A stretch of DNA of 64,000 nt from Pampus argenteus (GCA_036937835.1 CM072866.1:18742001-18806000), one strand, 5' to 3'; positions 13,916 to 27,983 are shown, counted from the stretch's first letter. Numbers and translations: made by a program. Notes: a model not told the origin generated them from the letters alone.

Positions 13916-14449
13916 GTTTGTTTGGTGCTGTGAAAAAAAAATTAAATTGTAATGGTAGGGGAAAGCCCCCTCGACTTTGTGTATGGAGCCTCCATATAAA
14001 ACAGTGACGTACGTCCCTGCGTGACCGGTGAAAGCTGCGCAGCTGTCAGCCACCATCGGAGTCAAGATCCACCGATTCAAATAGTTTGTAAAACATCCTA
14101 TTGTTGCCAATTAACTGGCCAAATTAATTAATCTAACAACCTCTAGTTTTTTCCCACCCAACTATAAGGCTGCTCTTCTCAGCTCTGGAGACGCTGACGT
14201 TCAAGTCCGAACACAACCGAACACAGATTTTTACATTCCTCTGCACCATAGCTTTTCCAGACTACTGGTACCTCTCAACTGATTATGGATTCACCCACAT
14301 CAGCCAGGCTTAGAGACTACTGATATAGTGTGGAAAGGTTTAAGCTAAAATGAAGAACAGTGCAACAGTCAGCATCTACTATCTCCCTCCCTCATTTACT
14401 AAACCCCTCTCTTAGTTTAGGGGGTTGTGGATTAAACAGAGATATTATC

Positions 14450-14690
14450 AGGGCTCAGAGCAAGTCAATATTGCACTTGCACATGTGTGAAGCTGATAGG
14501 GGCCATTAATTGATAGCCAGTGGCCCTAAAAGAAACCCAGGTCAAGCATTACATAGCGTGAAGCCCACTGCATGAAGGGCAATGAGAATGCAGCTGGCAA
14601 TTCGGGTTATTGAAGAATACCATAAATGTATTAATCTTAAAGAGATGGTTGTGGCACCTTTCAACATCTAGGTTGTAGAGAAAGAGAGTT
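14450..14690. promoter_or_regulatory. Candidate conserved non-coding element
   Basis: Contains GGCCATTAATTGATAGCC, a TGAAGGGCAATGAGAATGC run and TTCGGGTTATTGAAG. Repeat-free and compositionally even. It lies just left of the duplicated 59-bp block at 14871. Confidence 0.25.
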
Positions 14691-14870
14691 TGATAAGATG
14701 CCTGCTTTCATCAAAAATGCAGAAGGCCACATTTGATTTAGAATATCAGGGCAGATGTGCAAATCACATTCTCTAAATAAATGTCATGTGTTCGGGATTT
14801 CTGCATTTCCCATCACGAATACAAGCAACTATAAAACCAGTAGAATGAATATTGTCCGTTTGTTGTCTTG

Positions 14871-14929
14871 CCAGTAAACTGCAGGAGCCATTAGATTCCC
14901 ATTTACTGGTTTTAATTATTTAAAAGCCT
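14871..14929 (+). repeat. 59-bp block duplicated at 27984 (copy 1)
   Basis: Aligns without gaps to 27984-28042: CCAGTAA at the left, CCATTA after ten bases, and an exact 17-base core CTGGTTTTAATTATTTA followed by two mismatches and AGCCT. The last 42 bases match at 35 positions. The homeobox-like TAATTA core and repeat-free flanks suggest regulatory DNA more than a transposon; see findings. Confidence 0.6.
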
Positions 14930-15081
14930 TGTTAAATATTGTAAATACACACTTGCACAAGTACACAAAATGCATGGTCACACACACTGTACCATCGTCT
15001 GTTTATGGCCTATAACAGACAGCCAGGGGGCTCCTGAAATATCCTTCTTTGCCTTTGAAGATGATTGATTCCAATGCAGGG

Positions 15082-15155
15082 CAGACATTTTTATTCCCCT
15101 TACAGAGATGACAGTTGCTTCCAATGCAAAGTAACTTGGAGTAGAAAAATGTCTG
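15082..15155. repeat. Inverted repeat (11-bp perfect arms)
   Basis: CAGACATTTTT at 15082-15092 and its exact reverse complement AAAAATGTCTG at 15145-15155. TTCCAATGCA also occurs twice as a direct repeat (near 15069 and 15119). Confidence 0.7.
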
Positions 15156-15949
15156 ACATTTTGTGCCTCAACAAGGTATCTAGTCTGATGCATCGAACAG
15201 GAATCAAAGTTCTAATTGCAAAAAAAGGTGAATGTTGTGAAAAGCTGTAAATTACTTTAATGAAGACAATGCATTTTCAGCATTTATCATTTAAATAAAA
15301 AAAAATGTACCATTGAGTCCAGCAGTTCTTTTCCCTCTTTGAGCATTGATTTTATATCACAGCAGACACATTGCTCTGAATAATTTCACTCAAGGATTTA
15401 GTGCACGTTACACTGTAGCTCAAATAAATGTTATTTAATCAATAGGAAAGTATAGTGCCATAATAAAAAATCTTGAGGTCCTCACATATACAGTGCTCTA
15501 AATCTTTTTTCTATTTGCTGTGTTCATCAGTGTTTTCTGCCAACAGAAATATAGCATTTTAATTTATTTTTTTCCAGGTCTGAGTGAACATGCTGAAGGC
15601 ATATGCTGCTCAAAGTTTTATTTTGTATTTTTGTGCATGTTTGTATGATATAAGGTAAAACAATTGTAAGTAAAAAGTAGATGAAAAGTGGACACTATAA
15701 CACAGGACAGAAAAAGTGTGTGTACGTGTAAGAGTGTGTGAGAGAGAAATACTGTCTTCAGTATAGCCATTACCTTCCCTGCAGGATCGACAATGATTGA
15801 TGGTTAACTTTGAGTGTTAAAAAATGTGATTTTAACCTGACAATCAATCACTTAGCTCACAGTCTCAACCTGCAAATGCAGTCGTACTTAGAAGGATTTG
15901 TTTGCTAGAGACACTGGAAAAAGGGTTCTTAGAGAAGCATCATAGGTAC

Positions 15950-16340
15950 ACTGCTCCCTTAGCTTGCCCCATCAATGACCTTCCCTGCAGATTTGGTCAA
16001 TACAACTAGTTTGATATTGCCCCACAACGCCATCTCTGCTCCACGTGAAAACCTACTGCATATACTCTCTCTGGGAGGGAAATCCGTAGTGACTTGAGTT
16101 ATCAGGCTTACTGAAACACAGCATCCTGGGATACAATTGCCAAAAGCATTTGCATTATTTCTCATCATGCCACAGCAGGAAGACATCATACAATATGTGT
16201 ATCATTGCTGCCACAAAGTGAGCAGATTCCCTATGAGGAACCGTGCCTGCTGGCTGCAATCTCGCTTGTTATTTATCCCCAACCTGAAGATAGACAGGAC
16301 CAGCTGCAACCAAGTCACCTGACTATGCATCATCTTCACT
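15950..16340. promoter_or_regulatory. Candidate conserved non-coding element
   Basis: Repeat-free. Includes AAAGCATTTGCATTATTTC (octamer/POU-like), TCATTGCTGCCACAAAGTG and TTGTTATTTATCC. Judged by composition and motif density only. Confidence 0.22.
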
Positions 16341-18710
16341 GCTTTTCTTTTCCCTCCGACAGGAATTGTGCAGTCCAGTAGCAAATGCAAAGCATCTCCA
16401 TAATAAGGCAGGCAAGGGATTATCCTTGTATAGTCTGTGTACCACTGCAGTCTGCCACCCTCTCTACTTTTCCTTTTACAGCCAAGTTTAAAGATGACAC
16501 ATTTTGCCTACTTGTGTCTCAACAATTGTTTGTTCAAATGACAATAGAGTTCTGAATGTTGTAATCAGATTAGAGTCATTTATAGAGAGGACCCACCAAC
16601 ACCCCTTAGATCTGAAATTATGTCTGACAGTCTGGATTTTTACAGTGTAGCTGTGAGAAGGGAGATGGTTGCTAAAGATGGACATTTCTTAGATATTTCT
16701 TAATTACCCCACAACATTTTTCACTTAACTCTAATATAGTTTTGACAGTTACCACATACTCACCCACACAGAGTCTTTTACATACTTTAATTAAAAAAGT
16801 ACATTTAGAAAGAGTCAATGCATTGCCTATCATGTGGAAATGTAATGACTTCATCAAATAGTAAATGTAACTTGGTCTTGATTTTACATCACGGTTTTGA
16901 GATCAAAGGATAAGCAAAGATTATCAATGTGGCAGGTGTTAACATGAACTGTCCAACACAAACCGTTATGCCTGTTAAAAAAGATGAAGAAGATAATGAC
17001 AATAATGCTGCCATACCGTGCATCAATGATGATTTGTATGATTTTGCTTCATATGAAACAAAATAAGAGGTGACAAAGAAAAACACACAAAGTGGCTGCA
17101 GTCACTTGCAGATGTATCAGTGGAAAAGATTTAATTACTGACAACAATGTGAAAGATGAGAGAACTGGATTCAAAAACAGGATTTAGAGTAGTTGACACT
17201 TAGCGAGGATTCAAACCGAAAATAGCTGCATTTGTGGGGGCGCGTTGATTCATGTGTTTAAAGGATCGTCTTTAATACTCACTGACAGGATTTTACAACA
17301 ACTGGGAAAGTTGCTAGAGCAGCAACTATTTTATCTTTGATCATGATGATCACAAGCCAAACATTATATGGTTTTCAGGTTATACAGTAATTTACCACAA
17401 ATGTGGTGATTGCTTTGCCAGAGCCCAGTCAAGTCTGATTGGCTGTGTGACTGAGTGTGTATGTGGATTCAGGAAGCTCATTGGTTCTAGAGTAACAGTG
17501 GAGAGTCTCATTTTCACTAGGATTTCCCCTGGGCGTAACATCCAAGAAACCCCAAACATGAAGTTACATTCTTGAGGAGATACACTTGTATTATTGTAAT
17601 TCCTCAAGGTGAGGAGGTAGAATATAAGACCTACAGTAGAGACTGGACACAATGAAACATTTAGCTTGTATTAAAAGGCTAAAGGGCTGTTGGAAACAGA
17701 CTGTAGCCTTCTATTAGGGTTAAAGGGTCAACAAAGAAGGCCAGAGGAGATGCTTCATCTTGTGAGATAACACTAAAGGTGGAAATGAAGAGGCTTATGA
17801 AAAACAAACAACTACAGCTATATGGAGAATTTACACATTGTGTTTGAAGACCTGAGGGATGTCTAAGCAAAGAGAATAGCAGCAAATTGAATATGTGGAT
17901 AATGAATACAGCAGTCTAGTTGCTGGAGAGACAAGGTTGAAATTCACTGCATAACCGCAGAATTTGCAGCACCTTTTCCAAATAAGTGGCTTGAGTACAG
18001 CTGAAGGCAAAGATTACATTTAAGAAGAGATTTAATAGGGAATGAAGGTGGAGAAATAATTGAACAAACTATAAGCCAAATTCTGGAGCTAAAATGCATC
18101 TAGGCCAGGAGCTGTGACAGATGTTGCAACATGGAGGATTCACTTGGAAACAATATTTTAGTAAAGAAAAGATGATATCCAATACCGAGACCCTTGTCCA
18201 TATAGGATATCCAGATAGGACAACACCACCAGGCAAAGGTGGCTGTGCTGAGTAAAAGTGTAATGGAACAACCAGCTGGTTCATTTGTGAACACTCACTG
18301 ATTTGTGAGACATAGTGACATGAAAATGAGGCACATCAACAGCCTGAAAAAGCAGGAGAGAGAAAAATCTATGAGCCTGGAAATGTATGAATGAAGATTG
18401 GAGAGTGAAGACAGTAGAAATTCACAATAATGGGTGCAAGGTGTAAATGAAGAGGAACATGGCAGGTGCATGCTTGGGGGTCAAGTTATCCAAGTCCACA
18501 CCGCGACACACACAATGTGTGAACAGCTGGCAGAGATCACAACATATAGACACACACGTTCAAGGGTGATTTATGGGGGTCTAAAGAACAATTGAAAATG
18601 AGGCACTGAACCATGTACGACAGGTCTATGGGGAAGAGTGTGTGGCTGCTCTGGAAGACACAGTGTAGCTACCATAACTCTGAGTGATGGAGAGTATGGC
18701 CTGAAGGACA

Positions 18711-18776
18711 GTGCGTGTGTGTGTGTGCGTATGTCGATTGTCTATAAAGGGTGTGTGTGTACGTATGTGTGTGTGT
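18711..18776. repeat. (TG)n microsatellite, interrupted
   Basis: Two TG-rich tracts (18711-18732 and 18750-18776) separated by unique sequence, with CG and TA substitutions. Confidence 0.9.
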
Positions 18777-19689
18777 TTTCATGCATCAGTATGTGTGGAT
18801 ATGTGTGCGTTTGTCTCCAGGTGAATGTTAAACAGATGAGCAGCACATTTTCTATAAGTGGTGCCAACTGAGGTAAAGACAAATCAGTGTGAATTAAAAA
18901 AATTCCAACTGAGATAAAAAAGGAGAAACGCTAAAGGGAAAAACAACAACAGTGTCCTCACACGCACTGTTGGCGCCTAATTTACCAGCTACGTACAGAT
19001 AACATTTGTACAGTCGAACATTGGCTGTTCAGGACAAATAAATAGACAAACAGAAACAACCTGGCAGTCAGATTTGTGCAAATAACGCAAGACAGAAATT
19101 CACTTTGCATTCTGTCTGAACACACCTTAAGGCATATTGTTCAAGCAGCTACAGCTTTCTGTAGCCTCGGTCACCAAAGTTAGCAGCTGTAGCAGCCTGA
19201 TGTGTTAAAGTGGGTTCAAATAACATTTCATTTTTTGTCAGTAGATGAAGTTTAAGTCTTGCAGAGAGGAAAAAAGGCATCAGCCACAGCCTTTAATCAG
19301 AGGGGAACGAGTGAAATCACCTACTATTGTGTTTGATGAGAAAAAAAACAAAAACCTTGCTTTGTTTGGAGACACCAGATATACGGTACAGTGCTTGCAG
19401 CTGGTATTTTACTGGTACTAAAAACACAAGAGGAAGATTATGCAGCTATATTCATTTATTCATGAGCAAAAGCACTACAGTATTGTGCTCACATATACAG
19501 ATATATATCCAGGGGTGGTCACTACACCTATAGATTGGGTAGAGCATACAGAAGAACTAGAGTTTTCATATAAAAAAATGTGGGTAATTTTGAGTCTGAT
19601 TATTTTCATACATCTGTTATTTGAATATAACAATATTATATCAGAAGAGTGTGGTCATTCAAAACATGTGCTAATCAAGAAAAGCACAT

Positions 19690-19765
19690 CATCTCTTCTT
19701 TTTCATCTTTGAGCACTTGGAAAAGAGCTATATAAAAACGATGTATTATTATTTATTTATTTATA
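19690..19765 (+). mobile_element. Probable LINE/SINE 3' tail
   Basis: GAGCACTTGGAAAAGAGCTA followed by TATAAAAACGATGTATTATT and ATTT repeats. This resembles the fish L2-type tail 'aagcgctatataaa...tattatt', so it is likely the 3' end of a truncated insertion on the plus strand. Confidence 0.55.
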
Positions 19766-20939
19766 TATTATTTTGGTAAGGGCATATATCAGTAATGTCC
19801 AATTGCAGCATCATGCTATAACAATTGTGTGATATGAGGAACAGTCCAGAGTTGATCCGTCACAAAAGCTTCTCCCTAGAGGTCACTAACGCCCTTTTGC
19901 TGGAGGTGCAGAATCACCACAAGTGAATATATGGTGCTATAGTTTAAATTAGCTTAAGAGAAAACACCTACAATGTTATGGTAGTCCTGGGAGATGCAAT
20001 ATCCCACATAAGAAATGGTTCTGTGATATTAGGTGAAGAGCCTAACACAACCGGAATAGTGGACCACAGGGACAATTTGGCAGCCAGTTCCTGACATCTA
20101 TAAACGATGTGGCTCGTTTCCACAGCTTTTGCTCTGTACATTGTAGCACATACTGATGGCTTTGTGTTGGCACCAATGCCTCTTATGTCAGATTTTAAAC
20201 AGAATTAGTTCACATATACTTTCCTTTAAGCCACAGAGATAACATAGCTAACTGAAATTGCTCTGTCCATGACCAGCGGCCACAGACATCACAAAAATAT
20301 AGGAATAATCAATATTATCAGTCAACACACTCAAATATCTGCTTGAAGAAGAACACTTGAGGGTAAAAAAAACCAAACTTTTATTAAATAAAGACCAAGC
20401 ATCATACAAGAGGAACAAAGTCCCTAAAAGTCCAATATTTATTATAAATTGTAATTAAGGACATGATAAAATGCTACAGACATTCTGCAAACAATTTCAA
20501 GTACACTCGTGTAAACACTATATAAGCCTAACCTATAAACTATATTTTATTAAGTTGTCTTTGCTCCCATCTAATCTCATTTATTATATACTTAAAGAGT
20601 CAAACATTTCAGGTCATCCTTTTGGTGCTGTCACCTCAGTCTGATTTTTTTTTTCCTGAAGAAGAAAGGGAACAACACTTAAGGGATACACAATGCACTT
20701 AAAATGGCCCATCATGTGTTGTATTGTCTGTTTGTTTATTTACCTGTGAGAGTATGTGTGTGTCTTGTTTTCGTCTGACTTTTTCATGAGCAAATGAAAA
20801 TTACAAGACAAATTATGGCCAGGATTTCAATGATCAATAGGTTGCAAATGTAAGCCTGGCTTGATGAAGAGGGGTCAGCACATTATGCACCTGTGGGACT
20901 AGAAACACTTTGTAGACCCAGTTTCTGTCGGATCAGTAA

Positions 20940-22225
20940 GTGCTTTGTATGTTATGGGAGGCCTTGCCCTCCCCTGTGGACATATTTATGTCAAGTACAC
21001 AGTATTCTTCTTATTTCTGCTCTATGTTCTACCAAAACCTTTCAGGAGTCATGAACTGGGCCAGCTATTGTTCTCTTCATCTCCTTTTGGGGATCTGCAC
21101 TGATATTTATAACCTATCATTGCCTTTCACTCAGTACAGAAAGTACAACATACGCTGTGGAGAATAAAATAATTCTCCTACAGGGATTTATTACCCGTGG
21201 CTCTCAAGAGGTCCTCTATGATACAAAATACAAGTCCTTTGATAGAGCGGATAGCCTGTGTATTCCTGGAGACCTACTGAAGAAACAATGTGTATACCAT
21301 TGCTAGAGTGGGGGAGGCTGGTAGATAACCATGTGTGTTGTCTTCTGTAATGATTTCCTCTGACTGAATCTGGTCCCAACCTACTCAACAGCATTTCCAA
21401 ACATACCACTGGGATTGACATTATAGTGAAGAATTTTCCTGTGAGGTTCATCCGCATCTGGTTCTTTCTTAATCACATCCTTAGGGACTCCCCTGCCAGA
21501 GGCCATGGTGTAGCTGTGATATAGAATAATGTACACTGTGCAATGGACCTAATCTAATGTTTTTCCACTGGGTTTATGAAACAAGTCAGCCAGAATTGGG
21601 TACAGTCACAAATGGGTGGGGATCCCTTAACTGTACCCAAATCTGGCTGACCTGATGAAGCTGTAACAAGACTGTGAGCCATTATAATCCCCTTCAATGG
21701 ATAGGGTTCGGAGGAACATGTCTATGTCCTCCAGAAACTTAGCCCACAAGTTTATACTGTACTACACCTTGAAATGCTTCTACATCTGCAATGCAAGAGC
21801 TGTGGGGACAGTGTCACATATGTTTTGGGACTGTTTGCCTGTTTCCAGATTTTGGACACAGGTAGCCTTTGTTCTATACACTGCTTTAAACACTACAAAG
21901 ATACCCACAACAACCATGTTTCTTCTTAAAGACGATTCCCCACTGAAGCTATCTTTTTAGCACATGGTTAAATAACAGAGTGTATTGCTATTCATCAAAA
22001 CCTTGTGCCAGGTTACAGGGAGTACAGACCCATACCATAAGATCATGGTTGGGCATGGGCTGATTAGGTTTAGGAAAAGATCATGGTTTGCGTTAAAGTA
22101 CTCTGGTAAACCAAGAGGTAACCAAATCCAGCAGTACAGCACTAATATCATGTTTGTCTATAAACAGCCTAGTTTATACAGACTAGAGCCACTAGTGTCT
22201 GACAGGCTGTGCAAAATGTAGTGCT
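20940..22225 (+). mobile_element. Degenerate L1/Tx1-like LINE fragment
   Basis: The reading frame at 21697-21960 encodes AVGTVSHMFWDCLPVSRFW followed by TQV. This is the cysteine/histidine-containing segment near the C terminus of L1/Tx1-type ORF2 proteins ('GT..H.FW.C....FW'). No complete reverse transcriptase motif survives in neighbouring frames, and stops and shifts are frequent, so the copy is dead. The outer limits are approximate; only the 264-bp core is well supported. Confidence 0.55.
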
Positions 22226-25000
22226 GAGCACAACAACAAGGAGATCAACCTTTCTTAATTTTATTCGGTCCAGTGTTAATGGCATAATATCATTTTTTTT
22301 TTATAATTATCAATTTTTAAACTGGCCTAACCCTATTACTGACCCCTACTGTTGTTTTCTTTGGGAGGACAGTCTCCTTGTGGATGGTGCATTTAAGTTG
22401 TTTCACAGTTGGTGCTCATCCAACAAATACTCCTCAGTCAATTCATCTATAAAAATGATGTAATAATAGCAGTGCCTATTTTCTTTCTACAACAACTGCA
22501 ATGACACACCACCAGTGGAAATGCTGTCTATAGAGAGGAAGATTCATTTCAGAGGAGGACATGTGGGATTATAAGAGCAAAACAGTCATCAAATTTCACT
22601 ATCCACTTATTCATTATTATTTTCCAGAGCACACAGAGCACAGGTGGGCTATGAATCTAACACAGTAGTAAACTCCACTCAGAAAAAATAATACTGGGTC
22701 ACAAAGGTATTCATGTATCAGGTTGAGCTTTCCTAATGGAGCTCAAGTCTGCTGGGGCGTGAGTGAATTACTAGGAGCTGGTGTGATGGCAGCACCATGG
22801 AGAACATCCTGCGTTGGTGTGGCCATGGGGACCTCAGTGGAGGATAATCACATTTAAGATTTTGAAGCATTTCACATGTCATGCTACCAGTAGAGGAGCA
22901 AGATGACAATAAATCATTTTGCTCCACCATCCTCAACTCAAAAGAATCTCAAAAATGAGGGTCTGTCACCTGCAGTGACACCTGAATGAATTTACAAATG
23001 AGACCATAAACATACTAGAAATGAAATAAGTCAAGTGAAATAATGTGAATTGAAGAAAGACACAGCCATGGTTTGTCAGTGTCTTATCCTCTTTCACCCC
23101 TTCACCTCTTGAAGTGTGTCCTGTTATAACAGCCACGCATCCAAGCTGAAAATAGAGGAACTAAGAAGAACTCTCTGTAGAGAAAGAGCAATGGTCAGCA
23201 ATGTTGGCTTCACCAAGAAAAGTGAAATGACAAATCTATAAATTAGGTGTAGGACTTTGCAGTTTCAACCATCTGCTTATCATCAATCATTTGTCACTTT
23301 TTCAGTTCAAAAGTTGGACAAGCTCAAGTTAAATTACATTATACCGGAAGTTAAGAATTGTAGGGCAGCAATTGCGACTATTTTCATTATCATTTAAGCT
23401 ATCAATTATTTTTGTTTACCCTATAAAAATGTCAAAAAATTTAGAAAAAGGCTGCTATTTTACAGAGCTCAATGTTTTGACTTCAAATTGCCCGCTTTGT
23501 CCGACCAAAAGTCTAAGTCAAGGTAATTACATTTTAAATGATTTGAAAGTAACACATCCTCACATTTAGGACATTTGAATTAGTCACTGTACCAAGGCCA
23601 AAACCAAGAGTGCAATAACAATAAGTGATAATAATTACACTGTATGGAGACAAAACAGTATACAATCAACAATTAGGAGTTATTGTAAACGTACTGAGTT
23701 CATTAAAACTGTATAATTAGGAAAAGTAGTTTAAAACATGCACACAAAGGACAGTCATTTCCTACATACTGCTGCTAGAAACTGAGTACAGTTATCTGAT
23801 AATTAGCCTGATCAGCCACTATCAGTAATCAATACAAACATATTAGTAGACTGTAAACCATTTACCAAACCAATAACTAACCACAGTCAACGTCAGACAA
23901 CCTTATCATACTTTAGCTGTTATCTAGTGTTTCTGTTGTGGTGACAACACATCAAAAACATACATACAGTATTAGCAGTTTAAAATAAGCTGAAGCGCCC
24001 TGCATTCTCCAGGGAAAACATTACGCCAACCTCCCTTTAAGAAAAATGAGATATTTACATATTCCCTACATGTCCAAAAAATCCTATTGTTTCTAACTCT
24101 AGAAACACAAGATCAAAGGCGTCATATGTCGACAGTCTTCTTGTCAAAACAGCATCAATATAATCTATAAAGATAAACTGCATTTCCGTACAACCTTTAC
24201 ATTTTGGATTTTGTCACCTCTGCTCACTACTGACCTCCATTGATTAGTTACACTATTTTAGTGGAAGAAGACCATGGGAATGAGAGGCAAACCGCTTCAC
24301 ATATTAAGATTTCTCACTAAAATACACACTGGTTGGCCAGTTCAAAACAGGGCATGCCAAACTGGCCGTGTGGGTAATTAATTAAAAGGGGCATTACGGC
24401 CACAGTCCAAGGCACCGACGGCACTGGTCGTGGTATAAATTGTGCCCTGTACGCATTTTTGAATCTTCGGTTTCTGTATTTTAGAGCAGGCCAGATGGAA
24501 GTAGCTGAAATTCACAGTTCAACGACTGGGAACAGACTTAGAATAGAATGACCCATTCATAGCAACTGAGACTGGAGAAGTGTAGACAGATAGAGCGGAG
24601 CCTCCCTAGTAAGCTTCCTGTCCATTCTGACAAACTGATGTAGAGCATTTGATGGACAAGTTTTCTCCCTACACCTTCATCTTAGAATCCCAGGAAGCTC
24701 AACGGCCAGCTAAATAAAGTTCCCTCCAACATGTCATTGGTATATCTCCTCCCAACAGGCAGCTTCACCAGGCGTCTCACTAGCACAACCAGCTCCAGTC
24801 AATGCACAGACGAAGCAGCTCGACTGAGTTTTAGATCTAAGTTCAGGATCAATGAGCTGCTTCACAGACAGTGAGTTCCACCACCCTGGGGACACTGATC
24901 TGATCCTTACACATACTGCTACATTTCATCAGCAGTCAATCACTCCTGTTCAACATTCAGTGACATACATGACCAGTCCGTGACCCTATTGAGGCAATGA
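22226..25000. other. Non-coding; one MITE copy, no gene recognised
   Basis: Contains the MITE at 23361-23580. The 24400-24970 stretch is more GC-rich, with short CG-containing words and TATAAA/AATAAA words, but I cannot identify it as a gene or element. Open frames are under 85 codons. Confidence 0.5.
23361..23580 (+). mobile_element. hAT-like MITE (GCTGCAA family), copy 2
   Basis: Starts TAGGGCAGCAATTGCGACTA then TTTTCATTATCATTTAAGC. Inside are the family phrases CCCTATAAAAATGTCAAAAA and TTTGTCCGACCAAAAGTC, and near the right end CACATCCTCACATTTAGGA. Same orientation as 54511-54775. Confidence 0.75.
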
Positions 25001-27561
25001 CAGTGTCTTTTTTTTTTATTACAAAACTTTAACAAAAAAAAGTACATAATAATAAAGGATGAAAGTTGTCAGAGCCAATAAAGCCAATGTTTTGATCTCT
25101 ACAAATCAAGACATGATAGTCAACAATGGCACAGCCCTCAGTGCTGAAATATAAACAGTTTAAATCAAATCAAATCTAATGTATATACTGTAGCTCAAGC
25201 ATATTTGAAGTTCATTATTACCCCCAATTTGTTTTTAAGGGTTGCTTAAAAGATTTGCATTTCCAAAAATATAAATGAAATAATGTACTGTGTAATGTAA
25301 TGTAGCGTTTTTCACTCGCAGCATGCAGATCTCATTCACCTCTACATCACCTGCTGTGATGTCCATAATAGTTTCTATTATATGCACAACCGATGCTTTG
25401 TGGCAGAACAAACCCTCTACTGAGCTTTTCACTAAGTGTCAGGCCAACCTTTATTAGGCAATATGATATTAAAAAAATTCCCAAAGCTTGAACAAAAAAT
25501 GCATTTGTGTCATGTAAGCCTGTACGGTAAGCTTGTGGTCCTGTAGTTGCTCATCCACAAATGATACAGATTAGCAAAAGGACAAGACAGATACAGCCAT
25601 ACAAATACATATTATGTTCTTTTGATCCCTTATGGACACCATAACAAAGAATGACAGCAGGAAAAATTGAGTTACAAGACAAAAAAAACAAAGAGCCATA
25701 TTTGACGATTATGGAAGTAAAGATGTGTTCCCACCTGAGGGCAAACAATGAATTTGTTTTCAATCAGGAGAGTGCCACATTGTCCTGGACTTCCTCTCCT
25801 TATGACTCTCCATTGCTCTTGGTCAAACACACACACAGAAGGACTAGTCTGTTTCTGGAGGGCAAGAAAGCCTATTACTACTGAGACCACCTTGGTGGCA
25901 CCAAATGATAGTCCAAGCTGGATGCTTGATTGCTCTGACAACTGGCACTGATACAGAGGCAGCTAGTCATTCTATTGTATGTGTTGTTGAGACTGCATTA
26001 TCTAGTTTCTATCATGCATTTATGGCTTCTTCCAAAGCACAGATATGCAAAACATAGCGATGCACACAGCATAAATTGGGACATACCCAACAGTCGATAA
26101 ACGAATCCAGTGGCTGATTTATGTGTTGCGCTCTCAGGCACTGCTGTCATTACTGTGGTGGCAGAGTGGAACTGAACACATTTACACTGACAGTGGAAGC
26201 AAAGATGTTAGGGTTAATTACGGTCGGCAATCGCCCACTAACACTAATGAAGATAGTCTGTGAGCATGTGGAAGTTGGGCAGTCAAAAAACACAAGTCTG
26301 CATTTGGTTATGACACAGAAAACAATAACATTAATGTACAGTGTATGTGGATGGAAGTGCTATATAGAGTAGCTAATTAAACCCAGCAGGAATTACTTGT
26401 TAGCATATGATTTAAATCACAAAACTCCATGAGGAGCAGCTGAGCATAGAAAATTATGCCTTGACATGTATTAAAACTGAACAAAGTCTTTGTGGAAATG
26501 TTTACATTTTTGAGGATTAAAACATGTATTTTAATGGAATCTGATGACTATATTTTCTAACTGTTTTACAGCATCTGCTGGACAGATTTCTTGGCAAAAG
26601 TGTTTAAAAAAGTGAGGCCCTTTGCACACATTACAGTGTTATAGGTTTTACAAGTGAGGTGCTTACGCAGCAATAGCAGCTTGTCCTCTTCCTACAACCC
26701 TGACCTGTCGATAGCAAAGTAAAGTCTGATTTTAATGCGTATAAAGAATATATGTTACAACTCAGATGAAACATAAAAATGTTATATCATCTGACAGAAT
26801 TAGTTAGAGGGTATAATTAAATACAAGATACTAATGTAAAGATTTGATTTAAATTATTTATAAAGGACTCCACTGATCTTTAATCTTTAGAATTTTAGCA
26901 GCACATTTGTTGTAATGACATCTCTCTAATGGAGAACAATATCTAAGATAACAGGAATAGAATAATTACTTTTGAACAAAGGCAAAGGTTATCTGTAACT
27001 ACCCTTTATAATGGGTGCAAAATCAAGCTGCAAATTATAGACAAGGCAAATCACAGGAGCATCTCCAAAGAATAATAGCTTGGACTGCACACATCTATCC
27101 TTCTATGTCCTTTCCAATTTTTTTCTCATTACCAGTGTCTCCTACCACTGACATCTATTTCTCTCCTTCCGCTTCTCCACCCCTACATCCTTTTTCACCT
27201 TGTCTCATCCCTTGTTCTATACTTGCTTTCTGTCAGAGCAACACTGTGCAGGTCCAGCTCAGCCAGACTTAGCCTGAAGGCCGGGGGACTATGAGGCCAC
27301 CTTGACAAAGTGCATCTGCCCATTTCCTAATGACTCCTCCACCACAGGGAGATTCAAAGGGAGAAAAGATGAGAGGGGGAGATGAAGTGAAGAGGAAGCA
27401 CTTGTAAGTTTGTTACATTTAACAGTAGATTTAGAGTATTTACAGTTGTTTTTATCCCAGTAGGTATGACTGATCTGGCTTGTAGAGAGCCAGAGAGACA
27501 TTTTCAAACTGTCTTGTAGTTTTACAGTTTCTTTCTCAGTAACTCTATATCTCTACCTCAC

Positions 27562-27605
27562 ACTAACTAACTAACTAACTAACTAAATAACTAACTAACT
27601 AACTA
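27562..27605. repeat. (ACTA)n microsatellite
   Basis: ACTA/CTAA tetranucleotide repeats with one AAAT interruption near 27586. Confidence 0.95.
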
Positions 27606-27983
27606 GATAGCACTATTCAACAGTATTCACCTATCGGTCCTCAGTGCCCATCTACACATGGGGCAGACTTAGACCTTTTCAGGAACATAAGCAGTTGGGC
27701 TGCCTCCCATTCATTCCATCCCATACTATAACATTGATTGAGAATGAAGTTTGCCCCTAAGGAAGCCTTTCCTGCTCAATAGCATGTGTACCTCCATTTG
27801 AGTCTTTCCAACATTTTGTCAATACTTCTCCAGTTCCTGCACTTTGTGAGAAGGCCTCTCTGCAGGCAATCTTCATGAAGATCAATTAGGCATCAGGACA
27901 CAGAATGGCAACTGTCGCATGCAGTGGATCCTGACAGGTCTGTTAAACAGCCTGTGTGGTTGGTGGTCTTATCATGATGGAGC

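Larger units (their letters stand above)
15250..20900. other. Non-coding; no gene recognised
   Basis: Several overlapping minus-strand open frames of 64-86 codons at 17.4-18.3 kb coincide with a long purine-biased plus strand and match nothing known. Also present are the (TG)n tract near 18711-18776, a possible conserved block at 15950-16340, and a LINE/SINE-like 3' tail at 19690-19765. Confidence 0.5.

Noticed and set aside
17392..18294. Series of minus-strand frames suggesting a multi-exon gene
   Set aside because: Frames overlap, lack splice-consistent boundaries and known domains; strand composition bias explains their openness.
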